From Mesorhizobium loti (GTDB lineage: Bacteria; Pseudomonadota; Alphaproteobacteria; Rhizobiales; Rhizobiaceae): DNA of 64,000 nucleotides. This document shows positions 27,801 through 35,142 of this stretch, piece after piece (position 1 is the first letter of the stretch; every line of letters begins with the position of its first letter). The DNA is taken from the NCBI GenBank assembly GCA_002356515.1, contig AP017605.1, positions 806,001 to 870,000 on the forward strand. Direction: 5' to 3'. The notes below the pieces were generated by a model. That model was not told the DNA's origin, ran no database searches, and saw only the letters and a program-made list of their open reading frames with translations. Both the position numbers and the translations under genes were made by a program.

Positions 27801-29901
27801 ATCCCTGGCCATAGGTGGTCAGGGAGCCGGCGGTCTCCACCGTCACGATGTTGCCGTCGCTGGCATTGCCGGCAGCCCCGCCCATGGCGAGCGCAAGCAC
27901 GCCGACCGCGCCCGAAACCGAAAATCCGCCATTGCCGCCGCCACCGCCGATCGATTGCGCGAAAACGGCATCCGACTGGTCGCCATGGGTGATGATCGAA
28001 TAGGCGGTATCGTTGGCGTCGCGCAGCACCTCCACCGCGCCGGACGTGCCGCCACTCCCGCCGGCGCCGCCAATCGCCACGCTGAAGCCGATGCCGCCGG
28101 AGAAAGCACCACCGCCATTGCCGCCGCCGCCGCCGACCGATTGTGCGAAAATGCCGGCGGAATTGACCGAGCCGGCACCATTTTTTCCGGTTTCGATATC
28201 GCCGGCATTGATCACCGTCACCCGCGCGCCATTGCCGCCGGCGCCGCCCTTGCCGCCGGCCGAGAACAGGCCGCCGGAGGTGCCGCCATTGCCGCCGCCG
28301 CCACCGACCGACTGTGCGAAGATGCCGGCGGACTGCTTGCCGTCGGTGCTGATCGAACCGGCGGCGGTATTCGTCACTTCGACGATGCCGCCATTGGTGG
28401 TTGAGGCGCCATCGCCGCCAAGCGACACGAGACCGCCGGAATTGCCGCCATTGCCGCCACCGCCGCCAATCGACTGCGCCAGGATGCCGTTGGAATCCTC
28501 ACCATGGGTGACGATCGCGCCGGAATTGGTGACGCCGACGGTCACGACATTGGCCGGGCCGCCATTGCCGCCGAGACTGCCGCTGCCGCCCGAAGCGAAC
28601 AGACCGAAGTTCGAACCGCCGTCGCCGCCGCCGCCGCCGATGGTCTGGGCCAGGATGCCCTGCGAATTGTTGCCCCAGGTGGTGATATTGGCATTGTTGG
28701 TGACCTGGACGATGCCGCCATTGCCGCCATTGCCGCCGCTGCCGCCGGAGGACGAAAACAGGCCGAAACCACCGGCGCTGCCGCCGCCGCCACCGCCGAT
28801 CGACTGCGCGGCTATGCCGTGCGAGTAGATGCCATAGGTGGTGATTGTCGTGCCGACGCCGGTGAAGACATTGGCGTTGCCGCCAGCACCGGCCGGACTG
28901 CCGCCGCCCGGATTGAAGACCAGGCCGCCACCGCCGCCGCCATTGCCGCCATGGCCGCCCTGGCTGATGGCTGCGATGCCCGCGGAATAGTTACCCAGCG
29001 TTTCGACACTTCCGCTGTTGAAATTGACGGTGGCGTTGCCACCGCTGCCACCCAGCCCGCCATCGCCGGCATCGCCCGAAATGCCCTTGGCATCGCCACC
29101 GTCGCCACCATCGCCGCCGACGCTGCTCGCGACGATGCCCGCATTGGGGCAAGCCGTCGGCAACACGCAATTGTTGCTTGTCCTGATGGCGCCGTCGACG
29201 TTGACCGTAATCACACCGCCATCGGCGCCATTGGCGCCGTCACCGCCGTCGGAGAAGACGTAGCCGTTGCTGCCGTTGCCGCCGCGGCTGCCATTCGAGG
29301 CGCCGAGAACACCGATGGTGCCGGTCGCGATCACCGCCCCGCTATTGGGCGTATTGGTGTTGGCCGTGGGTTGATAGTAGTTGACCACAAGTGTCGGGCC
29401 GGAATTGCCCGAAGGCCCCCCGGCAGCCTTGACCGGCGGTGCGACGCAGCTTGTTCCGGAAGGCGCGCCGCCGGCGACCGCGCAGCTCTCGGCGACGGCG
29501 GGATTGCCGTTCTGGGCGGGTTTCTCCGGGGTGATGACGCAGTCGGCCGCGTTGCCGGTGCTGCAGGTGTAGTGCTGGACTTCCGTTGCCGCCGACGGGC
29601 TCGCGCCCGAACCGGTCAGCGATATGCGGCTGGGGTCGATCGTCAGCGTGTTGACGTTGAGCGTCGTAACGCCAGGCGCGGTGTAGCTGATGTCAGACTG
29701 TGTCCCGGCTCCCGCGCAGGTCTCGACGCCGCCACTCGGTCCTGTGCATGTCGCCTCGGCAGGACCCGTCGAGCCGACGAACAGCGTCAGCGCCATGAGA
29801 ATGGCCGCTATCGCCGCAAAGCCTGAAAGGCCAAGAAATCTCTGCTTCAACCAGCCTGAAACAAGGCGAGACTCGGCTACGTCCCAACGAACACGAGTCA
29901 T
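18808..29901 (-). CDS. Giant glycine-rich autotransporter adhesin
   Basis: About 3,697 residues, a type V secreted surface protein. An extended N-terminal signal peptide (hydrophobic FAAIAAILMALTLFVG, ending near AEA, about residue 50) is followed by roughly 2,600 residues of tandem repeats, each about 45-70 long. The repeats are built on a GI-x-AQS-[VI]-GGGGGNGG core, a G-rich beta segment and a VTVTSTGNI-type strand; I count about 43 cores by hand. A non-repetitive linker leads to a C-terminal beta-barrel (about the last 280 residues, from WNYWATAGGNSG to VGFRVNW, ending in tryptophan). Of three consecutive ATGs the third, 29901, is best spaced from GGGGGG. Probable role is adhesion or biofilm formation. 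Long antisense frames opposite it are composition artefacts. Confidence 0.9.
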   Translation of the reverse strand: MTRVRWDVAESRLVSGWLKQRFLGLSGFAAIAAILMALTLFVGSTGPAEATCTGPSGGVETCAGAGTQSDISYTAPGVTTLNVNTLTIDPSRISLTGSGASPSAATEVQHYTCSTGNAADCVITPEKPAQNGNPAVAESCAVAGGAPSGTSCVAPPVKAAGGPSGNSGPTLVVNYYQPTANTNTPNSGAVIATGTIGVLGASNGSRGGNGSNGYVFSDGGDGANGADGGVITVNVDGAIRTSNNCVLPTACPNAGIVASSVGGDGGDGGDAKGISGDAGDGGLGGSGGNATVNFNSGSVETLGNYSAGIAAISQGGHGGNGGGGGGLVFNPGGGSPAGAGGNANVFTGVGTTITTYGIYSHGIAAQSIGGGGGGSAGGFGLFSSSGGSGGNGGNGGIVQVTNNANITTWGNNSQGILAQTIGGGGGDGGSNFGLFASGGSGSLGGNGGPANVVTVGVTNSGAIVTHGEDSNGILAQSIGGGGGNGGNSGGLVSLGGDGASTTNGGIVEVTNTAAGSISTDGKQSAGIFAQSVGGGGGNGGTSGGLFSAGGKGGAGGNGARVTVINAGDIETGKNGAGSVNSAGIFAQSVGGGGGNGGGAFSGGIGFSVAIGGAGGSGGTSGAVEVLRDANDTAYSIITHGDQSDAVFAQSIGGGGGNGGFSVSGAVGVLALAMGGAAGNASDGNIVTVETAGSLTTYGQGSRGIFAQSIGGTGGNGGAAIAVAVNATGTFAAAIGIGGDGGAGGASKLVTVSSLSDISTAGNNAGGIVAQSVGGGGGNGGYSIGGAIGGAVGIAVNIGGKGAGGGYGADVIVGSSGSIHTKGNNSTGILAQSVGGGGGNGGFTISAALGGGAASVGLGGAGADGSNAGNVTVNADGAGHAVATGYTGTWNLVTEGKNAVGIQAESIGGGGGNGGFSGSLAAGGLVGVGVSLGGTGGGGGDAGTATVNNGKKVGNTVTQNNILTIDDNSTGILAQSIGGGGGNGGFAVTLSVSGSYEGAGGAAAVSVGGSGATGGVGKDVFVTSYGNIDTYGKQSDGILAQSIGGGGGNGGFSVAGTFTTGALGASVAVGGSGGSGQSAGEVTVTSTGNIQTHGDQSIGILAQSVGGGGGNGGFAGAGAITLQGVSAAVGLGGNGAGGGSAKTVRVTSTGDITTYGDQAIGILAQSVGGGGGNGGSTVSLALAKDAGIGVALGGKGGAAGNGLDVTVISTGNISTGAGFISGGVRGTGAAGILAQSVGGGGGNGGFAGTLAGGKSIAVGVAFGGSGAGGGSADIVKVTSTGNIATNFDNSSGIIAQSIGGGGGNGGFSVAVTGALGDPDAATASVAIGGKGGVGGVGKDVTVTSSGTITTTGKFSNGILAQSIGGGGGNGGFAVAGSATTGNAGIGVGVGGTGATGSTAGKVIVNSYSLVDSNGQPVLQAPAANTVSIWTQGDNSSGIFAQSVGGGGGSGGFAGSLGVGLGGGGLGVSIGGGAGSGSTADTVTVTSYNNILTGGKDSFGIMAQSVGGGGGNGGFAIALAGSKDMAASVAVGGSGSSGGDAAVVTVTSHGNIETDGDGSHAIFAQSVGGGGGNGGGAIAGTLTGEGTGSLAVGVGGSGDNGGNAKSVTVTSTGDLRTEGLKADGILAQSIGGGGGNGGFTGALAITTGAGAIGVGVGGSGKGGGNADTVTVTSTGNIVTLKNGSNGILAQSVGGGGGNGGAAVTIAGAGQKAAAAVSVGGAGAKGGTSQLVTVNNIGTIDTTGDKANGILAQSIGGGGGTGGFAISGEMVVDGAGGASVSVGGNGGAGQDGGRVVVNSNVGTTLANNNATIHTVGGDSNGIFAQSVGGGGGDGGFSGAVSVTGQNAKAAIAVSVGGSGAGSGDGKIVNVTSVDNILTEGNGANGILAQSVGGGGGNGGFSFAATIKGSLGKNPSKNGAVSVSLGGGAGSGGDAEKVTVDSTGIIQTGGDKAFGVLAQSVGGGGGTGGLSVAAALNLGEGGNQITAAVGGEGGGGGTGGEVLLTRHGSTITTGDQSVGLFAQSVGGSGGNGGMAISGVIAGTDAKTLSASVGGFGGAGTNSDKVTIDNTGAISTYGVESHAIQAQSIGGGGGNGGMAVSAVIGSLGTGTNFNAGVTVGGFGGDAGFAGAVFVTNHGLLQTGLLAAGQTVTNGDGAYGIFAQSVGGGGGSGGNAITGVLGLNGNNAGTQVNVSVAVGGSAGNGNTGGNVTIRQYGGIETNGMGAFGILAQSIGGGGGTGGRANSISLQLGAKCTLPKVCEPAGGKPNWNLQATVGGAGGTGNDAQTVDVGNYDFITTHGDKSSGIVAQSIGGGGGIGGDAYVGTGGLLAIPYVPVDPTLLLKPLGTSSLTRSGTVAIGGNGAGGGNGGTVIVTNEGVITTNGTKSDGIHAQSIGGGGGDGGDGEAGALGTVGIGGQGKAAGNGGSVTVTNGKSDLSQAGMAIIQTFGTSPTPPAEGAPSADPEQGYSAGIFAQSVGGGGGTGGGAGGLLSLGGSGKAGGTGGHVTVNNYGGILTHADDSVGIFAQSIGGGGGAGGSLGISAIAVGGSGGASGSGGQVDVINDAMIETHGIDSYAIQAQSVGGGGGSGGGKNGGITGSIPALISIGGAGGSSGIGGIVNVTNDNSLHTYGAGADGINAQSIGGGGGSGGRAIGFIAVGGKGGDVGNGTTAGSTGSGGVVTVNNNANGTITVEGVGAHGIFAQSVGAGGGSGGGAFGVSIVPVAIGVGGGGGSSGDGGVVTVNNHGDITTVSASSVAIFAESIGGGGGTGAMSVAASPAPGAFTFGIGGDGGTNGKGGNVNVTNFSDGIIHTKGFGSTGIMAQSVGGGGGAGGASYSVSGGPPGLAIALGGKGAAGGDGGIVTVINNGAMQLDGDNSVAIFAQSVGGGGGSGGTAIAAAIGVPVFIGGDTGATGKGGDVTVTNTGQIRLTGNGSVGIFAQSVGGGGGVVTAGTDGIVQAVAGGSGNGGVVTINSNVAMLITGDNSVGVFGQSIGGGGGVGGFSGNYLGLDQVQAASSMMMAMVAAPQGFMGSAGGGGTGGAITFTQTADLAVTGKNSFALMEQSAGGTGDIADNGDINVTIASGVTITGGSGAGAGISYKDGRDNLLTNNGTVRSISLIDGYAMRGGVGNETFDNKYLTVGSMDLGAGLNIFNNKTNAVYLMGDTVYLDLPGQFNNDGFAAPGGLDRVMTTEVTGNWSQSLGGVYLLDLDLDPEADRINVSGKADVNGLVSINIMNPGAAKPGNQDYVILEAQGGVTDNGLKLDTIPSAVAQYSLKYPNPEDIVLNVDINFARTGLTENQTAVGQAINAIQTDLTSPNFTKIANAIFYIPTLDQLGAVYDTISGEGISGFQQPEFDANNTFLAQMNRQSDAWRMGLSTDPMSQSLKVPEAAYAEPPGKAHPFDALTKAPNPQRWNYWATAGGNSGVASGDPVVGSAALGYKSGNFAVGLDSQGDPDVLMGFALGGVAGSFTVPDRETSGNIIGGHAGAYGARKWGQFYINGSLAMDLYSNTTDRFTSVPGAPNPLNPVPAITREHWTGDFMSAGFGTSLEAGWRQPFGAGAITPFAGLQFQALAMQAFSEKSTSDGALGLDFDSRTVISLPVSLGLQLDTTVAIGETKTLQAWGRAAWLHEFKPDRSVEPTFQAAPGYAFVVQGAAAAEDAVTVNAGVKLNWSGNTSVFATFDGKFADRVQTYGGNVGFRVNW
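20700..28990. repeat. Coding tandem repeats of the adhesin passenger
   Basis: On the plus strand the complement of the repeat core recurs as GCCGCCGCCGCCGAYCGAYTG every 140-230 bp. The repeats are diverged in the spacers but nearly identical in the core, so recombination, copy-number change and assembly collapse are all possible here. They are not CRISPR-like: no constant-length spacers, and the frame is open throughout. Confidence 0.85.
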
Positions 29902-29945
29902 CATCATCCCCCCTGATCCGCACCGCCCCCGGCGCGAATCTGCCC

Positions 29946-29978
29946 TTGCTAATGCAACCTAACAGATTGCAATGGCAA
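29946..29978. promoter_or_regulatory. Paired TTGC-N4-GCAA palindromes upstream of the adhesin
   Basis: TTGCTAATGCAA (29946-29957) and TTGCAATGGCAA (29967-29978) have centres 21 bp apart, two helical turns, so both would face the same side of the DNA. They lie 45-78 bp before the adhesin start at 29901, where a promoter is expected. The spacing and identical arms suggest cooperative binding by a dimeric regulator of unknown identity. Confidence 0.5.
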
Positions 29979-30110
29979 TAGGCGTTCCTAAGAATAGAGG
30001 TGATGTAAATTAGGTGCAGTGTTGCCGTTCAAGCACACAGATCCACAGCAATCGGTAGAATTTACGCGCTATTCGAGTAGCTAGCGTGTCGCAATAGTGC
30101 GACCTTTGCT

Positions 30111-30410
30111 TCAGGCGGAAAGAACTGGAGCCGGCTCAGCAGCCAGGCCAGCCGAGAGCTCTCTTTGTACGGCCAGGAAAAACCTGCGCACTTCATCACT
30201 GGCTGTGGCTCTGTCCCTGCCCGACCCAACAACGAGGTCAAGCAATTCGGCTGCCTTAGCTCTCCAGAACGAGGCTGCAGGCTCGCCATGCAAATGGTGG
30301 AGCTTGGCTGCAACTTCTCTAACCAAGAATAGCTGACGGTCGATCGGGAATGCACGGACTTTTTCTGGGGACATCTTCCAAACCATGAACTGACGCAACG
30401 AATCAACCAT
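30111..30410 (-). CDS. DUF6074-like small protein
   Basis: About 99 residues from ATG 30410 (in-frame ATGs at 30386 and 30374 are alternatives; no clear ribosome site decides). The core, VRAFPIDRQLFLVREVAAKLHHLHGEPAASFWRAKAAEL with a later FFLAVQREL, matches my recollection of DUF6074, a rhizobial family of small soluble helical proteins of unknown function that are often on plasmids and islands. It stands alone between the adhesin and a DUF982 gene. Confidence 0.6.
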   Translation of the reverse strand: MVDSLRQFMVWKMSPEKVRAFPIDRQLFLVREVAAKLHHLHGEPAASFWRAKAAELLDLVVGSGRDRATASDEVRRFFLAVQRELSAGLAAEPAPVLSA

Positions 30411-30576
30411 TGCTGAACAAGCAATGGCGTAGCCTCCGATGTGGAAACGGAAGCTTAACGCCGCAGTCGATGCACCGTCATAGGACGAGATGCGCGTGAT
30501 GATCCGCAAACGAGATCATCCCGTTCATTCAAGCAGAGTTGGTTGGGAAGCGGAGTGGTTATGGGGCGAACGGCCC

Positions 30577-30873
30577 TCAAGCCTGCAGCGTTCTCGCCTC
30601 GCCGCCACGCTTGCGCGGCGCCATCATGTCGCTGGCCATCAGTCCGGTGACGCGGCAGAACGCCATGAACGCACGGCAGGCATCCTCGGTCTTGACCACT
30701 TCAACCGTGGCGCCGAAGCAGGCATTGAAGGCTTTTTGATACACCGGCCCCTGCCGACGTGCCGGCCAGTCCTGAAGAAAATCCAGCGCCTGCTCGACGC
30801 TGTAAATCTCCTCGACCGGCAAGCCGGGGCCCTGCGCAATGCGCACCGGCACCTCGAATTGCAATCTGTCCAT
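30577..30873 (-). CDS. DUF982 domain protein
   Basis: A 98-residue protein matching the DUF982 pattern seen in many rhizobia: FEVPVRIAQGPGLPVEEIYSVEQALDFLQDWPARRQGPVYQKAFNAC (shown in parts at residues 5-51), then a helical end with AFMAFCRVTGL. The family is small, soluble and uncharacterised; plasmid and symbiotic-region copies are frequent. ATG 30873 (MDRLQFEVPV) is preferred to the upstream in-frame start at 30906. Confidence 0.75.
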   Translation of the reverse strand: MDRLQFEVPVRIAQGPGLPVEEIYSVEQALDFLQDWPARRQGPVYQKAFNACFGATVEVVKTEDACRAFMAFCRVTGLMASDMMAPRKRGGEARTLQA

Positions 30874-31052
30874 CAGGCATCTCCCGAACTGGCGTCGCCC
30901 AAGCAACGCCGTTCGTCGTCAAAAGTTGCTTTGACCGGTTGGTGCCACGCAAATGTGTCGTCACTGCGGAAACGGCGGTTTTGCTGCAAACGGGCCGAGG
31001 AAAGTTCGCCGGCACCAGTGGTCCGGCAGAACTTTCCAAGTTGGCGGCGCGA

Positions 31053-31292
31053 TTACTGGTTGGCAGGGTCGGTCTCCGCGTCGAAGGCCATGCGCACCAC
31101 GGTCAGCAGAACATAGCCCGATGGCAAGGCGAACAGGGCGCCAAGGACGAGCGCTCCGGTTCCCGACAGATAGAGCGTCTCAGCGATTGCCCAATAGACG
31201 GTTCCGATACAGATGAACGCCTGAACGGACAGAAAGGATGCAGCCGAGGCCGCACGCGTCAGGCTTTTGAATGTCTTGATACGTTGTTGCAT
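31053..31292 (-). CDS. Small two-helix membrane protein
   Basis: A 79-residue protein with a basic N terminus and two transmembrane helices (about residues 17-37 and 44-65), the first preceded by KSLTRAASAASF and the second ending LTVVRMAF. ATG 31292 is chosen over the TTG six bases upstream. No recognised family; composition is protein-like. Confidence 0.55.
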   Translation of the reverse strand: MQQRIKTFKSLTRAASAASFLSVQAFICIGTVYWAIAETLYLSGTGALVLGALFALPSGYVLLTVVRMAFDAETDPANQ

Positions 31293-31405
31293 TTGCAATC
31301 ATCCGGAAATGACGCGCCACGCCGCCCATGCGCGGCTGAAAGGCCGCCGCCCGGGTCGCGACGCGAATGGCTTGAAACTGGAGGTGAGGTGCGGTCCTGG
31401 ACCGC

Positions 31406-31822
31406 TCAGGCCTGCGTGGACGGCGGCGCACGCGGCTGGTTGGTGCTCGCGCTGGGAGCGGAGATCGTGCCAGAGCCGGCAACAGGCGCGGCCGGGGAAG
31501 TCCGGTCCAGCCAAAGGAAAACAGCTTGCGGAGCCGGCAAGGCCGAATGACAGCCGGTGAACTTGGCCAGCATCGGCCGGGCGGTGCGAACCTCCAGTGC
31601 CTGCGCCTTGTTGGTGACGCGCAACAGCGCCGCGACTTCGCCCGACCGTTCGACGCCAACGCCGGCACCGCCCTGTGCAGGATCCGCGAAGGTAGGCAAG
31701 TCGGGCCGGCCGAGGCACAGCATCGCCAGCAGCACCAGGCCCATCAGACATGAGCAGGCTGCGGTCAGCGGCGCTTCAAGCGATCTGGCGCGCTTCGGGG
31801 CTGGACGCGATCTCCAAAACAT
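31406..31822 (-). CDS. Hypothetical membrane-anchored or exported protein
   Basis: About 138 residues from ATG 31822 (MFWRSRPAPKRARS), which follows GGCGGGA. One N-terminal hydrophobic helix (LTAACSCLMGLVLLAMLCLG) after a basic leader suggests a signal anchor; the rest is A/P/S-rich with low complexity at the C terminus (PSASTNQPRAPPSTQA). An upstream extension to 31957 is open but less likely. It is divergent from map. Confidence 0.5.
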   Translation of the reverse strand: MFWRSRPAPKRARSLEAPLTAACSCLMGLVLLAMLCLGRPDLPTFADPAQGGAGVGVERSGEVAALLRVTNKAQALEVRTARPMLAKFTGCHSALPAPQAVFLWLDRTSPAAPVAGSGTISAPSASTNQPRAPPSTQA

Positions 31823-32022
31823 CGTCCCGCCTAGCCCACGATGGCCGGAAAGGAAAGCAAACCATGTGAAAACCGACAAGAGACCGCCCCAACGAGACGA
31901 ATATCCGGGCGGCTCAGGCTGCATCAGGCAGTTCTTCCTTGAACCTTTTGCCTCCAAGTGCCAAATCTGGTGGGATTTTCACGTCAGCACTCCTGCAGCG
32001 CCCCACCTTCTATACGGACAAA

Positions 32023-32850
32023 ATGGTCACCTATCTCGACGCCGCCACGGCCCCCCTCAGAAACACCGGCCAGATCCGCCTCTATGGCAAGGACGGTTTT
32101 GCCGGCATGCGCAAGGCATGCGACCTCACCGCGCGCTGCCTGGACGCGCTGGTGCCGATGGTCGTACCCGGCGTCACCACGGACACCATCGACCGTTTCG
32201 TCTTCGAGTTCGGCATGGACCACGGCGCGCTGCCGGCGACGCTCAACTATCGCGGCTACACGAAATCGTCCTGCACCTCGATCAACCATGTCGTCTGCCA
32301 CGGCATTCCCGACAACAAGCCGCTCAAGGATGGCGACATCGTCAACATCGACGTGACCTACATCCTCGACGGCTGGCACGGCGATTCCTCGCGGATGTAT
32401 CCGGTCGGCACGATCAAGCGCGCCGCCGAGCGGCTGCTCGAGGTCACTCATGAATGCCTGATGCGTGGCATCGCCGCGGTCAGGCCTGGTGCGCGCACCG
32501 GCGCCATCGGCGCCGCCATCCAGACCTATGCCGAGGCGGAGCGCTGCTCGGTGGTGCGCGACTTCTGCGGCCACGGCGTTGGCCAGCTGTTCCACGACGC
32601 CCCGAACATCCTGCACTACGGCAGCGCCAATGAAGGCGTAGAAATGCGGCCCGGCATGATCTTCACCATCGAGCCGATGATCAATCTCGGCCGGCCGCAT
32701 GTGAAGGTCTTGTCGGATGGCTGGACGGCGGTGACGCGTGACCGTTCGCTGTCGGCACAGTACGAACACACGATCGGCGTCACCGATACGGGCTGCGAGA
32801 TTTTCACGCTCTCGCCCAACAATCTCGACCGGCCCGGCCTGCCGGCCTGA
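32023..32850 (+). CDS. map: Type I methionine aminopeptidase
   Basis: Removes N-terminal methionine from new proteins. The 275-residue product (start ATG 32023, [17 protein letters not shown]) has the pita-bread fold residues: His in [10 protein letters not shown], Asp in [17 protein letters not shown], the [12 protein letters not shown] segment with its metal-binding His, FTIEPM with Glu, and a final Glu in QYEHTIGV. Five metal ligands are therefore present. It is followed by radC after 58 bp, a common neighbour in Rhizobiales. Confidence 0.95.
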   Translation: MVTYLDAATAPLRNTGQIRLYGKDGFAGMRKACDLTARCLDALVPMVVPGVTTDTIDRFVFEFGMDHGALPATLNYRGYTKSSCTSINHVVCHGIPDNKPLKDGDIVNIDVTYILDGWHGDSSRMYPVGTIKRAAERLLEVTHECLMRGIAAVRPGARTGAIGAAIQTYAEAERCSVVRDFCGHGVGQLFHDAPNILHYGSANEGVEMRPGMIFTIEPMINLGRPHVKVLSDGWTAVTRDRSLSAQYEHTIGVTDTGCEIFTLSPNNLDRPGLPA

Positions 32851-32908
32851 TGTTTTAATACGTCGGGCGGCCGGCTTTGCCCGACTGATTGGCTGGATGC
32901 GGGGGCTG

Positions 32909-33670
32909 ATGGGGACAACGGGCGACGACGACGAGCGGAGTTTCTTTGCCGAGGTGCCGGTTCGGCCTGCGGCGAAGGCCAGGCCGGCTCCAGCCGAAAA
33001 ACCTGGATATCTCGGCCATCGCGACCGCTTGCGCGAGCGCTTTGCCTCGGCAGGCCCTGACGCCCTGCCCGATTATGAGCTTCTGGAGCTCTTGCTCTTC
33101 CGGCTGATCCCGCGCGCCGACACCAAGCCGGCCGCCAAGGCACTGCTGGCGCGCTTCGGCACGCTGGCCGAAGTGCTTGGCGCGCCCGTCAACCTGCTGC
33201 AGGAGGTCAAGGGCATCGGCCCGGCCGTGGCGCTCGACCTGAAAATTGTCGCGGCGACAGCGCAACGCATGGCGCATGGCGAAGTCCATGGCCGCGAAGT
33301 CCTTTCGTCGTGGACGCAGCTTCTCGCCTATTGCCGCTCGGCCATGGCCTTCGAAGCGCGCGAGCAGTTCCGCATCCTGTTCCTCGACAAAAAGAACGCG
33401 CTGATCGCCGACGAGGTGCAGCAGACCGGCACTGTCGACCACACGCCCGTCTATCCCAGGGAAGTGGTCAAGCGGGCGCTCGAACTGTCGGCCACCGCGA
33501 TCATCCTGGTGCACAACCATCCCTCGGGCGACCCGACGCCATCGCGCGCGGACATCGAGATGACGAAGGAGATCATCGAGGCGGGCAAACGGCTGGGCAT
33601 CGCCGTGCACGACCACATCATCATCGGGCGCAAGGGATACGCGAGCATGAAGGGTTTGTTGCTGATCTAG
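32909..33670 (+). CDS. radC: RadC family JAB1/MPN metalloprotease-fold protein
   Basis: About 253 residues from ATG 32909 (GGGGG upstream); ATG 32897 is an alternative. The N-terminal half has a helix-hairpin-helix ([19 protein letters not shown]) and the C-terminal half the JAMM motif: [14 protein letters not shown], with an upstream Glu in the [19 protein letters not shown] strand. RadC is widespread; its once-supposed repair role is doubtful and the true function is unsettled. It follows map, possibly in one transcript. Confidence 0.95.
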   Translation: MGTTGDDDERSFFAEVPVRPAAKARPAPAEKPGYLGHRDRLRERFASAGPDALPDYELLELLLFRLIPRADTKPAAKALLARFGTLAEVLGAPVNLLQEVKGIGPAVALDLKIVAATAQRMAHGEVHGREVLSSWTQLLAYCRSAMAFEAREQFRILFLDKKNALIADEVQQTGTVDHTPVYPREVVKRALELSATAIILVHNHPSGDPTPSRADIEMTKEIIEAGKRLGIAVHDHIIIGRKGYASMKGLLLI

Positions 33671-34032
33671 GGCGTCGACCAATAAGGCGGCCAGTTCGCC
33701 TTTGCCGACAGGAAGGCAACAGCGTTTCTCGCATCACGCATCCGACAAGGCTTCCGTCATCGACTTCCCACATTCCAGCGCGTTTCCGACCAATCGCTCG
33801 GCGACACTGGCCGGCAGCTAGGACCATGGTCTGGCCGACATGGGACTTCAGTAGCACAGCGACCTGACGGTGTTTATTTTCATGAAATATCAAATAGTTA
33901 CGCCGCTAGCCATCATCGAGATCGCGCATTGCGACCGCATTTGTCTAAAGTTTACTCAGTACGATTAGTGGTTTCTCATATTAGCTGATCTAGCGCGGTG
34001 GGGCGGAGGCGGCGATTCCCCGAGGAGACACC
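33671..34032. other. Intergenic region without a gene
   Basis: No protein-like frame. It starts with GGCGTCGACCA, which recurs exactly after the next gene (34815-34825). An AT-rich tract with TTTCATGAAA near 33886-33897 and the downstream TTTACTCAG-ACGATTAG stretch probably hold the promoter for the secreted protein. CGAGGAGA just before 34033 is its ribosome site. Confidence 0.5.
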
Positions 34033-34815
34033 ATGACAAACCGAAAAACTCTGTTCGCGGCGCTTGCCGCATTGGCGCTTCTGGCGTCCCCGGCGCTCGC
34101 CGGAGCCGGCGGCAACGGGCACGGCAATGGCGGCGGCAATGGTGGCGGCAACGGCAACGGCAACGGCAACGCTGGCGGCAATGGCAATGGCAATGGCAAC
34201 AGCAGTGCCTCGCATGGCAAGTCGGCATCGGCTCCAGGCCATGTTGGCAAGGTGGACGCGGGCACAACGACCTCCACCACGGTCGACACCACCACTGAGG
34301 TCGCATCCGTGCCCAAGGAGAAAAACATCCATGCCAAGCTCGGCCGGCTGAACTCCCTGCAGCGCAACATCAACGCCTATATGAATTCCAAGAGCAAGAA
34401 GTTCGCCGGCATCCAGGCCTTTGTGACACAGTCCGCGAAAGCCAAGGTCGCCCAGGCCGCGGCTGAGACCGCTGCGACCACGGCGGCGGCCGCCCAGGCG
34501 CAACTGGATACGCTGAATGCGCAGTTGACCGCGCTGCAGGCGGATCCGACCGCTACGCCTGAACAGATCCAGGCGGTGAAAGACCAGATCACCGCCCAGC
34601 AGGCCGTCGTCGACGCCGACAACGCAGCGGCCGACGAGGCAGAGGCGGCAGCGGCTACGGCGACCGTTGGCACCGACCAGGCATCGCTCGATGCAGCGCT
34701 GACGGACATGGCCAACAAGCCCGTCGATGATGAGGTCACGGCCTGGGCCCAGGGTGTCCTTGCCGACAAGATCGACCAGATGGCTACCAAGATCGAAGCG
34801 CAGACCACGCCTTAG
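34033..34815 (+). CDS. Secreted Gly/Asn-rich and Ala-rich helical protein
   Basis: A 260-residue exported protein. The Sec signal peptide (FAALAALALLASPALA, cleavage near residue 23) is followed by a Gly/Asn/His-rich repeat zone (GNG and GGN units, about residues 25-60), a Thr-rich patch and a long Ala/Gln/Asp-rich coiled-coil-like region (about 110-230). No enzyme motif. CGAGGAGA precedes ATG 34033. Such proteins are often surface or matrix associated; that is inference. Exact 11-bp repeats flank the gene. Confidence 0.75.
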   Translation: MTNRKTLFAALAALALLASPALAGAGGNGHGNGGGNGGGNGNGNGNAGGNGNGNGNSSASHGKSASAPGHVGKVDAGTTTSTTVDTTTEVASVPKEKNIHAKLGRLNSLQRNINAYMNSKSKKFAGIQAFVTQSAKAKVAQAAAETAATTAAAAQAQLDTLNAQLTALQADPTATPEQIQAVKDQITAQQAVVDADNAAADEAEAAAATATVGTDQASLDAALTDMANKPVDDEVTAWAQGVLADKIDQMATKIEAQTTP

Positions 34816-35006
34816 GCGTCGACCAGAACGGCAGCATCTGATTTGGTCCAAGACGATGCCGTCGGGTTCTGCCCGGCGGCATTGCTGTTTCTGGCCGTAG
34901 CGGAAAACCGCCCAAGGGCCATTTCCGGTGTGGCAGCTGCTAGCTGAGCTGCTGGAAGGCGCTGCGATGAGCGTCCGATCAGGCGCCGCGAACGAACATA
35001 CGGAAA

Positions 35007-35023
35007 TTTGAAAATCGTTCAAA
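35007..35023. promoter_or_regulatory. Inverted repeat TTTGAA-N5-TTCAAA
   Basis: Perfect six-base arms, 164 bp before the regulator-kinase start. The arms share TTGAA/TTCAA with the second site at 35143-35156, so a LacI-type dimer or tetramer could bind both and loop the DNA. The odd centre is less typical of LacI sites than the second copy. Confidence 0.45.
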
Positions 35024-35142
35024 CATGGAAAGGGCGATCCAGTTATCCCAGCCTGATTGGATCAATCTTCCAATGAACAAGCGCGATCTCCAGTTTTTTG
35101 GAAAACAGTTTCGTTGAGGCGCCGCGTTTCCACTGCTACCGT

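Noticed and set aside
22747..28404. A 1,885-codon open frame on the plus strand opposite the adhesin, with several others nearby
   Set aside because: It is a mirror of the GC-rich glycine repeat. The encoded protein is Ala/Asp/Arg-rich with no domain, signal or ribosome site, and the minus-strand frame has a signal peptide, regular repeats and a beta-barrel.
20700..28990. Regular short repeats that might suggest a CRISPR array
   Set aside because: Spacing varies from about 140 to 230 bp, spacers are related to each other and everything is in one coding frame.
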